A stretch of DNA of 64,000 nucleotides from an uncultured Flavobacteriaceae bacterium (GTDB taxonomy: Bacteria > Bacteroidota > Bacteroidia > Flavobacteriales > Flavobacteriaceae), in contig CAKZOO010000059.1 of NCBI GenBank assembly GCA_937136455.1, positions 1 to 64,000 on the forward strand. Reading direction: 5' to 3'. Under the pieces are notes generated by a model that saw only the letters and a program-made list of their open reading frames with translations, was not told the DNA's origin and did not search any database. Shown here one piece after another: positions 1 through 6,940 of the stretch; the first letter of the stretch is position 1, and every line of letters starts with the position of its first letter. A program made the translations under genes and the position numbers.

Positions 1-1164
1 TGAAGTGCCTACGTCACGGAACAAATTACCTGCCATTGTTACATTAGAAGCCGTTTCAAGTGCTTTAGCAATTACTGCATGAACTTCTGGGTTAGTAGTT
101 TCAAGAGTAATCATTGCATCTACAATATTGTCTGTGGTATTGTCTTCTGTTGCAATACGCTTATACTGTTCTGCACCCTGTTCTAGGGCTTTAGCACGAA
201 TTAACGCTTTACGCTCGGTTTCTGCTTCAAGAGCCTTTGCTTTGGATTCTGCAATTTGAGCTTTCATCATAACAGCTAATTCAGGATCAACTGCTTCTAA
301 AGCTTTTAACTTAGTTTCCATATCGCCAGCTTCTTGCACCTTAAGAGCTTTAGCTTTATTCACACGTTCATTTACCTCTTGATAAACTTCAGTGTAAATC
401 TCACCCCACTTAGCATCTTCTGCTGCCCAGATAGCATCTTCTACTTTCCAGATTGCATTGTATACTAAATCGGTAATTTGCCATAAATCTGCATCTGGTA
501 CTGCATCTTGTAATTTCTTAACAAGACCATGAACACCATCTAATGCATCTTTTTGGATTTGAATTAATTGATCAGGAGTATATGATTTTGCCTTTTCAGT
601 TTCTTCACCTTCTACGGCAACCTCAACTTCCTTACTTTCAGATTCAGACTCTTCTGTCTGTTCTGCAACAACCTCTTCTGTAGTTTCCTCAGATACAGGC
701 TTTTCAACCTCTTCTTCCTCAACCACTTCTTCAGCTTGTTCTTCTGTAGCTTCAGTCTCTTCAACAACCTCTTCAGTTGTCTCTGTATCAGCCTCTACAG
801 CTTTTTCTTCTTCAACTGGTTCAACTGCCTCAGTTTCTCCTGAAACCCCTTCAGATTGCTCTACAGGAGCTTCTTCAGCAACATCTGCTACTGGTGCTTC
901 AGTCTGTTCTACAGATTCTTCAACTACAGCTTCCTGTTCAGTTACTTGTTCTGCTTCAAGAGCTTTAGCTTTTTCGACTTTTGCCATAAGAGCCTGACCC
1001 CCTTCTGTTTCGAGAAAAGCTTTATCAGCGCTTTTCACTTTTGTTAAATTAATACCTAATGCACCTTCACCTACAATACTAATGGTATGTACTTGATAAC
1101 CAGATAATACCTTTTCAGCTTTACCTTGCTTATCAATCTCATCAATGTTAGTTTCTACTGCCAT
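1..1164 (-). CDS. acidic scaffold-like head protein (3' end missing)
   Basis: The frame is open from ATG at 1164 to the window edge (388 codons, no stop). The first 45 residues carry a segment, HTISIVGEGALG followed by NLTKVKSAD, that resembles XkdF-type prohead proteins. Residues about 70-190 are a low-complexity Glu/Val/Thr tract and the rest is Ala/Lys/Glu-rich and probably helical. The start has a strong AAGGAGG ribosome site and shares one base with the stop of the upstream protease (TGATG), so the two are translationally coupled. Position after portal and protease and the acidic coiled composition suggest a scaffold or protease/scaffold partner. The function is inferred, not seen. Confidence 0.7.
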   Translation of the reverse strand, partial: MAVETNIDEIDKQGKAEKVLSGYQVHTISIVGEGALGINLTKVKSADKAFLETEGGQALMAKVEKAKALEAEQVTEQEAVVEESVEQTEAPVADVAEEAPVEQSEGVSGETEAVEPVEEEKAVEADTETTEEVVEETEATEEQAEEVVEEEEVEKPVSEETTEEVVAEQTEESESESKEVEVAVEGEETEKAKSYTPDQLIQIQKDALDGVHGLVKKLQDAVPDADLWQITDLVYNAIWKVEDAIWAAEDAKWGEIYTEVYQEVNERVNKAKALKVQEAGDMETKLKALEAVDPELAVMMKAQIAESKAKALEAETERKALIRAKALEQGAEQYKRIATEDNTTDNIVDAMITLETTNPEVHAVIAKALETASNVTMAGNLFRDVGTS

Positions 1165-1565
1165 CAATCCTCCTTAACTACTTTATGTTCAAATACCGAA
1201 CCTTCAGGACTATAACCTGCTAAGTCTCCACTCAGAATAGCTTCCCAAATAACATCACCTGTTGGTGATTTGTCAATCTCGGTTTTAGCCATCCAAGTAC
1301 CAGCTTTTAGCAGTTTGCCATCAATTTCTGTATCAACTTCTAGCGTATAAGATTCAATAACTCTTGCACAATCAACATCAAACAAATGGTTAATATCACA
1401 TTGACCAAAATGGTTTTTGTTGTAATAGTGGCAAGCGGCTTCAACCTCATTAACTGACAAACCTTCATCATGTAGATCAAATCGGTTAGGCACTAATACT
1501 GGCCCTAAAAGGTGTCGCTTGACTTCATCAAACTCACGTACATCAGGGATAATAGTATCACTCAT
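1164..1565 (-). CDS. XkdF-like prohead protease candidate
   Basis: 133 aa. The C-terminal part has the pattern seen in the XkdF-like putative serine protease domain: GTWMAKTEID, then WEAILSGDLAGYSPEG close to the C terminus, like the W..I..G...G.S.EG ending of that family. It lies between the portal side and the scaffold-like gene, the usual place of the head maturation protease. The catalytic residues cannot be assigned from this sequence alone. It would cleave head proteins during capsid maturation. Confidence 0.6.
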   Translation of the reverse strand: MSDTIIPDVREFDEVKRHLLGPVLVPNRFDLHDEGLSVNEVEAACHYYNKNHFGQCDINHLFDVDCARVIESYTLEVDTEIDGKLLKAGTWMAKTEIDKSPTGDVIWEAILSGDLAGYSPEGSVFEHKVVKED

Positions 1566-1573
1566 AGCCTCTC

Positions 1574-1876
1574 CTAGTAGTAACGCCTTGGACTAGGTTT
1601 TAAACCCATTCCGCTTAGAGCGTTTCTAACCTTGTTTTTATGATAGGTATAGTTTACATTACCACCTTCAATATAACCTGAATAATACAGGGTGGAATAA
1701 ACAGTTAATATTTTGGTCTGCTTATCCCACTTAGTTTTAAGACTACGTAAAAATTCACCAGAATCTATAGCTGCTACATCTCGGATTTGTTCTCTAATGT
1801 AGTCTCTAATTTTCCGTACTTGCGAATCATTTAAGTCAAGGTCAACAAGTCGGACTTTGTAGTAAAATCCACTCAT
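1574..1876 (-). CDS. small head-region protein, unknown
   Basis: 100 aa, not recognised. It sits between portal and protease in the late operon, with 8-nt gaps on both sides, so a virion or assembly role is likely by context. The N-terminal half is helical (DLNDSQVRKIRDYIREQIRDVAAID), followed by a beta-rich stretch with several Tyr residues and a basic C terminus (PSPRRYY). The Tyr-rich second half resembles small head-tail connector proteins only in general composition. Confidence 0.6.
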   Translation of the reverse strand: MSGFYYKVRLVDLDLNDSQVRKIRDYIREQIRDVAAIDSGEFLRSLKTKWDKQTKILTVYSTLYYSGYIEGGNVNYTYHKNKVRNALSGMGLKPSPRRYY

Positions 1877-1884
1877 AAAACCTC

Positions 1885-3438
1885 CTAGCCTTCATCAATT
1901 ATATTTTTAAGGTTGTTATCGGTAATATCGCTTGCCTTAGTATCAGGGGTTTCACTATCTGTCTCTGGGCCTGTTGCTTCTTCTTGTTGGGTATCAGCGT
2001 TGGCTTGTTCCTGAGCTTTCTTAGCTTGCTCCTTCATATCTTCCTTCTCTTTTTGACGTTTCAATAAGAGTTCTTCTTGACCTGAAGGATCTACACCTAA
2101 TACTTGTGCTGCCTTGTTTTGAATCTGAGGTGTTACATCAAACACACCCATTTCAATTGATTTTTGTAATGCAGTAAAGAATTCCGTTACATCATCTTTA
2201 ATGAAATCAGAGAATGAGATATGTGGAAGATAGTGATCATTCTTCTTCACACCCTCTTTATTAGCTGCAAATAATCGTGGTATAGCTTCATTGTTCATGA
2301 TCCCTTCAATCTGGATCATGTAACCTTTCAAGGAGTTGATAAATACTTCTGACTGGTTCTTGCTTAATGCATATGAACCACCTTTACCTTGCAAGGTCAT
2401 AAACTGAGCCAACATAGATCGAGCTATTGATTGCTCTTTAGAATCTATGATAATCTTGGCATCTTGAATCTTTGAATTACCACCACCTTCACTGCCGCCC
2501 ATAATACGGACTTCAGCTAATAGGTTTCCTGTTTCATCTCTATCTGCTGGAAGGATGAAACCTTCATCTTTTCGTGCATCTAGGTTGATTACAGCTTTCT
2601 TAACAGCCTTAATAGCTGCTCTTGCTGATTCATTATTCTTGGCATCTGCTGCCATCTTTGAATGTATTCGTGCATATGGAATACCTTCTAGGCTACGTCT
2701 AAGACCTGTCATTTGAATCTTATTAGCATCTACCAAATCTACCCAATCAAGATATGCACCTTCTAAAAGACTCTTACCTGTTGGATCATTGTTTGAAGAG
2801 ATTGTACGGAATAACAACATACGAGATCGTGGTATCTGTAATTGCTCTGCTGTTTCAGGTACTCGTTGTGTAATACCTGTTAGTGCAAGATAACCACCAC
2901 CTCTCGGTGTATTCCATTTCTCAATAGTTTCTGGGTCGATTGGCATAAATGATTTCCAACCAATCTTACCATCATAATAACGACTATTGAAATTTGGATC
3001 AGTATCATAACCTGTTCGTGCCTTGAATTGAGGGATCATAATCTTGAAGCCCATATCAAGCATATCAAGTATCTCACCTACTACATCTGAGAAAGGTGTT
3101 TGCATATCATTCAGACATTCTTGCAAGAACTTGGCTCGTTTCTTAGCTCGTTCTCGATTAGGATCATCTGGGTTTTCATTCACCAATAATTTAGGTGTTT
3201 GACATAATGATTTAAATGCAAGTAGAATACCTGATACGGTAGAGTTCATACGCATCATGTTAAATACTTTAATTTTACCACTAATAGTTTTTAGTGAAGG
3301 GATTGGCATACGCCTATCAAGGTAAAGTGAACAGTCTACATAACCGTTTGATTCACCTTTATCTTCAGGTACACCACCCTCATCTACAGGAGGTGGGTCT
3401 ATTAAGACGTTACAAGGATCGTCATATTTATCTGACAT
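1885..3438 (-). CDS. portal protein
   Basis: 517 aa, the usual portal length. It directly follows the large terminase (19-nt gap). The N-terminal half has portal-like elements: SGILLAFKSLCQTP, a region LDMLDMGFKIM, then GWKSFMPIDPETI and RMLLFRTISSNNDPTGKSLLEG, which match the clip/wing region of DUF935-type portals (a 'P.GKSLL' signature). The C-terminal third is helical, ending in a Lys/Gln/Glu-rich tail. It should form the dodecameric ring at the head vertex through which terminase packages DNA. DUF935-type assignment is by pattern only. Confidence 0.85.
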   Translation of the reverse strand: MSDKYDDPCNVLIDPPPVDEGGVPEDKGESNGYVDCSLYLDRRMPIPSLKTISGKIKVFNMMRMNSTVSGILLAFKSLCQTPKLLVNENPDDPNRERAKKRAKFLQECLNDMQTPFSDVVGEILDMLDMGFKIMIPQFKARTGYDTDPNFNSRYYDGKIGWKSFMPIDPETIEKWNTPRGGGYLALTGITQRVPETAEQLQIPRSRMLLFRTISSNNDPTGKSLLEGAYLDWVDLVDANKIQMTGLRRSLEGIPYARIHSKMAADAKNNESARAAIKAVKKAVINLDARKDEGFILPADRDETGNLLAEVRIMGGSEGGGNSKIQDAKIIIDSKEQSIARSMLAQFMTLQGKGGSYALSKNQSEVFINSLKGYMIQIEGIMNNEAIPRLFAANKEGVKKNDHYLPHISFSDFIKDDVTEFFTALQKSIEMGVFDVTPQIQNKAAQVLGVDPSGQEELLLKRQKEKEDMKEQAKKAQEQANADTQQEEATGPETDSETPDTKASDITDNNLKNIIDEG

Positions 3439-3447
3439 TAAACCTCC

Positions 3448-5028
3448 TTATCCGTACACACTATAATCCCCTCCATCCTCGCCACTAGAATCTTCATCTA
3501 AGTAAAGATTGTAAGGACTATATGTGTCGTTTGTTTGTGAATAAAGTTCCTCATAGAGGTCATTTAGTTCATTTTCATTTTTTGGTTTTCGGTATGTTTG
3601 TTCAACTGATTCATTACTGAATAATCCCCTCATTGCTGCTGGAAACAGCTTAGTGAATGCCCATACCATTGCATCCATTCTATCAGGAGATTTACTGTGA
3701 ACTTGTGGGTTATAATCTGTCATCTGTGCTTCAAGATCACGGAAAATACCCATATGATAAATCTTTTGACGCTCATACAGCAAGCCTATTGGCTCTGCCC
3801 TTGACCGCTTGCCTCGGCTGGCAAACACCTTCTCAACAACAACCATAGGGTCTATGTTGAAGATGGCTGTAGGGATAAAATCACCACCGTTGTTAGTTTC
3901 AACAACAATAGAATCTGCTCTATAGAAATGATAGAGTCTTACAACCTCTTTATAAATATCAGAGATTTTACCACGCCTAGAACCATCTTTTATAATATAA
4001 CCTTTATCACCTTTACGACCACAAACCACAACACCTGTTTCATCAGATTCAAGATCTTCTACTACGTTAGGGTCAACCCCTACTACAATAGAGTCCATAC
4101 TGTTGATAAACTTCTCAACCCTGTCATTGTATTTATCAGGATCTTCACCTTGTCCATCTAGGTCAATTCTTAATATATTCTCGTTAGTGAAAATAGCACC
4201 TAGATTTTCTTCAAGTATCATACCCAAGACTTCTTGGTTGTAAATACTTGTACCCTCATCTTTCTTAATTTCTTCAATGAAAGAGTCTGGTAAGGTATAG
4301 TTATCAAAAGTAGTACCTGTCTTGAACAGGATTTTTGAGTTTGGTTTTTTCGATTCTTCGTAAAGTTCTCTCAATACCTTGATTGGTCTTGGAGAAGTTG
4401 TTATAATATATTTTGGGTGCTTGCCAGCACGTAATGCCATCTTAGCCATTTTCCAAAAGTCATCATCCTGTCCTGTAAATTTACAGAAACAGAATTCATC
4501 AGCCCAGATAAAGTGAAAGTTTTCACCACGTATCCTGTCACCATTCTCTGCTGAGAATAGCTTAGCTGTTGCACCATTGGGCCAAGTAAGTGTACCGTCT
4601 GAACGGTTATATTTAGGTTTAAAACCTTTAGGTGATAATTTGAGAATACCTGAACTACCCTCTACCATGTTTGTTCTACCCATACCAAATGTAGGGGCAA
4701 TCAAACCTATACGACAATCTGGGTGTGTCATAGCGTATTCAATGGTAGCTGGCGCTCCACAATACGTCTTACCATAAGCACGACCACATGACCAAATCTT
4801 GCCTACCCAATAATCGGCATCAAAATCATCCCATAGTTGATCATCTCGTAACATAACTCTATAATCAGAAGCTATATAATTAAGTATTTCAGCATATCGG
4901 GATTGGAAAACATCTTGCAATTGTTCTAGGAATTGCTTACGTAGGTCTTCGTCTGGTTGCATGATCAGTTGTTCTCTGATCCATCTTGCCGTTTTTAAGT
5001 CGTAAGGGTGTGTTTGTTTTCTTGGCAT
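3448..5028 (-). CDS. terL: terminase large subunit
   Basis: 526 aa ATPase-nuclease that drives DNA packaging. The Walker A variant is in GRAYGKTYCG (about residue 90), Walker B is FIWADEF (about 175) with the acidic DE pair, and a coupling-like ITTSPRP follows. The RNase H-like nuclease domain shows VVGVDPN (about 315), SIVVETNNGGD (about 375) and PDRMDAMVWAF near residue 460. It follows the small-terminase candidate by 9 nt and precedes the portal. The phosphate-loop form G-R-x-x-G-K-T is common in phage TerL. Confidence 0.93.
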   Translation of the reverse strand: MPRKQTHPYDLKTARWIREQLIMQPDEDLRKQFLEQLQDVFQSRYAEILNYIASDYRVMLRDDQLWDDFDADYWVGKIWSCGRAYGKTYCGAPATIEYAMTHPDCRIGLIAPTFGMGRTNMVEGSSGILKLSPKGFKPKYNRSDGTLTWPNGATAKLFSAENGDRIRGENFHFIWADEFCFCKFTGQDDDFWKMAKMALRAGKHPKYIITTSPRPIKVLRELYEESKKPNSKILFKTGTTFDNYTLPDSFIEEIKKDEGTSIYNQEVLGMILEENLGAIFTNENILRIDLDGQGEDPDKYNDRVEKFINSMDSIVVGVDPNVVEDLESDETGVVVCGRKGDKGYIIKDGSRRGKISDIYKEVVRLYHFYRADSIVVETNNGGDFIPTAIFNIDPMVVVEKVFASRGKRSRAEPIGLLYERQKIYHMGIFRDLEAQMTDYNPQVHSKSPDRMDAMVWAFTKLFPAAMRGLFSNESVEQTYRKPKNENELNDLYEELYSQTNDTYSPYNLYLDEDSSGEDGGDYSVYG

Positions 5029-5037
5029 AGAAACCCC

Positions 5038-5610
5038 TTATCGCTTAGGAGCGATCATATCGACTTTATCAATAAGTTTATTAAACTCTTCTTGAGCTGA
5101 ACCTATTGCATCACCATCTTCATCTTGCTTAGCTTGCGGCTTGGCATTTTCAAACTGTTGCAAGGCTTTCATTGCATCTTGCTTCTCTTTTGCAGAAGCA
5201 TTTGGATCATGTAATATATCCATAGCAGCATGGCTAGGTGTCACTAGTTCATCAACTGATAAGCCACGCAATATAGCATGTTGCTTCATCATTTTCAAAT
5301 ACTGAGGTGATACGGAATCTCTGAACCTTTCTTCAATAGATTGTATTAGTTCGGCTTCTCGTTTCTTACGGTATTTTTCAGAACTACATTGACCATCTAG
5401 TTCATCTGCTTCTTGCTGTAGCATTTCAGCTTGTTTAATAAGTGATTCAGCTTTAGTACGTTTCTCTTTAGCAAGTTTAACCTTCTTCTCTTTTTCTTCT
5501 CGGTTACGTCTTCTTGTCTCTACAGATTTACGTCTAGCTGCATCTTGCTTTTCCTGTGACATAGATGCAAAGCCTTTGCCACTATTGTTATTATTTTTAT
5601 CTTGTGACAT
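5038..5610 (-). CDS. terminase small subunit candidate
   Basis: 190 aa, very charged. The N-terminal half is a Lys/Arg/Glu coiled-coil-like helix (residues about 20-85) and the C-terminal half contains LRGLSVDELVTPSHAAMDI. It is the first gene of the late leftward operon, immediately before terL, which is the standard place of the DNA-recognising small terminase. The family is not directly recognisable. The start ATG at 5610 follows AGGAG. A 12-bp stem-loop (5636-5665) lies in its leader. Confidence 0.6.
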   Translation of the reverse strand: MSQDKNNNNSGKGFASMSQEKQDAARRKSVETRRRNREEKEKKVKLAKEKRTKAESLIKQAEMLQQEADELDGQCSSEKYRKKREAELIQSIEERFRDSVSPQYLKMMKQHAILRGLSVDELVTPSHAAMDILHDPNASAKEKQDAMKALQQFENAKPQAKQDEDGDAIGSAQEEFNKLIDKVDMIAPKR

Positions 5611-5635
5611 AGGTTTCTCCTAATTGGAAAAGAAA

Positions 5636-5665
5636 CACTACCCTGTGAATAAACACAAGGTAGTG
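5636..5665 (-). other. 12-bp leader stem-loop upstream of small terminase gene
   Basis: CACTACCCTGTG and CACAAGGTAGTG form an inverted repeat with one mismatch and a 6-nt loop. Read leftward it is followed by a T-rich run (TTTCTTTTCC) and then the ribosome site of the next gene. It could be an RNase III-type processing site, a 5' stabiliser or a leaky terminator. Confidence 0.6.
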
Positions 5666-5914
5666 CAATATTAATTTAGTTCTCGGCTATAAGCTACAAG
5701 AACCTAGAAATGTAAAGTATCCGCTTGCTACCTTACACCTACTACACCTTTCCTCATCTGTTTTATTATTGTTATGAGCCTAACTAGTACAGGCATCAGC
5801 TTGTTGAACTGGAATAGTATAATCCATAAGAGCTTGCGTGAAATGATTTGAGCAATACAAACTCTCACAAACCAAATGGCTTGCTTAGGATTGATAGTGT
5901 GGAATCCACTAGTC

Positions 5915-5940
5915 TATCACCTATGGACGCCCTTAAGGAT
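5915..5940 (-). promoter_or_regulatory. putative phage single-subunit RNAP promoter (late genes, copy 1)
   Basis: Read on the minus strand it contains CTTAAGGGCGTCCATAGG followed by TGATA, nearly identical to copies at 5974-5998 and 9751-9776. The CATAGG end resembles the TATAGG initiation end of T7-class promoters, so initiation would be at GG and leftward into the head operon. Orientation is inferred from this likeness and from the gene directions downstream of all three copies. Confidence 0.6.
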
Positions 5941-5973
5941 TTTCCTAAGAGAGAGACAGGTAACAAACTTCTC

Positions 5974-5998
5974 TATCACCTATGGGCGCTCTTAAGGA
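5974..5998 (-). promoter_or_regulatory. putative phage single-subunit RNAP promoter (late genes, copy 2)
   Basis: Second leftward copy, CTTAAGAGCGCCCATAGG on the minus strand followed by TGATAGAG. It lies about 59 nt upstream of copy 1, and the two also share flanking sequence (a CTTAGGAAAATC versus CTAAGAATTTTC block upstream). Confidence 0.6.
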
Positions 5999-6153
5999 AA
6001 ATTCTTAGAAATGATACACTTATAACAATCTAGTATATAGATTGAAGACACCATACCACTGATAAGGTGATTTTAATTAATAATGTTACTTTAAAATTAA
6101 GTAAAATGATACTAAAAGGTAGATAGGTAAAGAGGTTTAAGAGGTTTTTGTGA

Positions 6154-6173
6154 AAAATGAAACTGCATAATCA
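6154..6173 (+). repeat. third copy of a 20-nt element (2 mismatches)
   Basis: AAAATGAAACTGCATAATCA matches AAAATGAAACTATATAATCA, found perfectly as an inverted pair at 41313-41332 and 41454-41473. This copy adjoins the left arm of the AT-rich inverted repeat. Confidence 0.7.
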
Positions 6174-6441
6174 ATATTAATTATATAATAAGTTAGATCA
6201 TCTTATAGATCATTCATAGAATGTAGTCTTAATAAGTAGTATTAATATAATAAGATCATATGTAATATGTAGTCTTAATAAGTAATCATAATATTATTAT
6301 ATATTATAATGTCGTATACAGGTAATCAATATTATATAAGATTAATACTTCAATCTACGATTGATCTATCATAAAGATCAAGACTACATTCTACGAATGA
6401 TTTATAAGATGATCAAACCTAATATTATTATTAATATTGAT
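6170..6441. repeat. long AT-rich inverted repeat, about 61-bp arms
   Basis: The left arm 6170-6230 and right arm 6380-6441 are reverse complements with roughly 85-90% identity by eye. The most conserved parts are GATCATCTTATA and GAATGTAGTCTT. The 149 nt between the arms are also AT-rich with internal direct repeats. No coding sense. A replication origin, a transcription barrier between RNAP and late genes, or a recombination structure are the main possibilities. Confidence 0.85.
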
Positions 6442-6460
6442 TGTACAGTTTGAAAATCAA

Positions 6461-6481
6461 GAAAAGGGGCATGAAAGCCCC
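6461..6481 (-). terminator. Rho-independent terminator of the RNAP operon
   Basis: GGGGC-ATGAAA-GCCCC stem (6466-6481) is followed, reading leftward, by TTTTC. It lies 26 nt beyond the stop of the 6507-6923 gene. Confidence 0.75.
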
Positions 6482-6506
6482 AGTTTATAAGGTCTGTAGC
6501 CTGATT

Positions 6507-6923
6507 TTAGTCATTTTCAGAAAGAAAACGGTCTGCATCATCCTCTTCTGATTCAATCTCTTCCTGAACTTCACTAACTATTTGAAAATGATGATGATCT
6601 AATTCTTCTCTTAACTTAGATCCTTCACAACCTTGTTGTGTTGTCTCATCAACAATTTGAAGGTGAATATCTAGTAGTTTCAGAATATGATAGTAGATAC
6701 GTAAACGATTGGCTGAGAACACTGAACGAGCTAATTGCTTCTGATCTTCTTTTGCTAATGGTTGAATTGGGTCTAGAAGTCCTATTGAAAATTCGCTGAA
6801 CAATTCATCCGTCATATCTTCAAGTTCAGATACATCTTTAACGTGTTCAGTAGGGAACATTAAATTTGCTTCAAAAATATCGCCAGCTTCCCAAGTGAGT
6901 GTAGTGTTTGTAGTTGTAGTCAT
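6507..6923 (-). CDS. acidic protein downstream of RNAP, unknown
   Basis: 138 aa, strongly acidic, especially the C-terminal 25 residues (EEIESEEDDADRFLSEND). The first residues are Thr/Asn-rich. It is the second gene of the RNAP operon (17-nt gap) and ends before a terminator. No family recognised. An acidic partner next to a polymerase might act as a transcription modulator, but that is only context. Confidence 0.65.
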   Translation of the reverse strand: MTTTTNTTLTWEAGDIFEANLMFPTEHVKDVSELEDMTDELFSEFSIGLLDPIQPLAKEDQKQLARSVFSANRLRIYYHILKLLDIHLQIVDETTQQGCEGSKLREELDHHHFQIVSEVQEEIESEEDDADRFLSEND

Positions 6924-6940
6924 AGTTAGTACCTCTTAAA

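Larger units (their letters stand above)
5611..6506. other. gene-free control region between late genes and RNAP operon
   Basis: No convincing coding frame in about 900 nt. It holds, from left to right, a leader stem-loop, two leftward phage-RNAP promoter candidates, a very AT-rich block with a 60-bp inverted repeat and short direct repeats (ATGTAGTCTTAATAAGTA at about 6221 and 6268), and a Rho-independent terminator closing the RNAP operon. An open frame at 5848-6033 lies across the promoter copies and is rejected. Confidence 0.7.

Noticed and set aside
777-1047. Two plus-strand open frames rich in Leu/Gln or Phe/Ser
   Set aside because: They are antisense shadows of the Glu-rich low-complexity tract of the scaffold-like gene, with no ribosome site.
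5848-6033. 61-aa plus-strand frame
   Set aside because: It covers both copies of the putative phage promoter; composition follows the repeats and no ribosome site is present.
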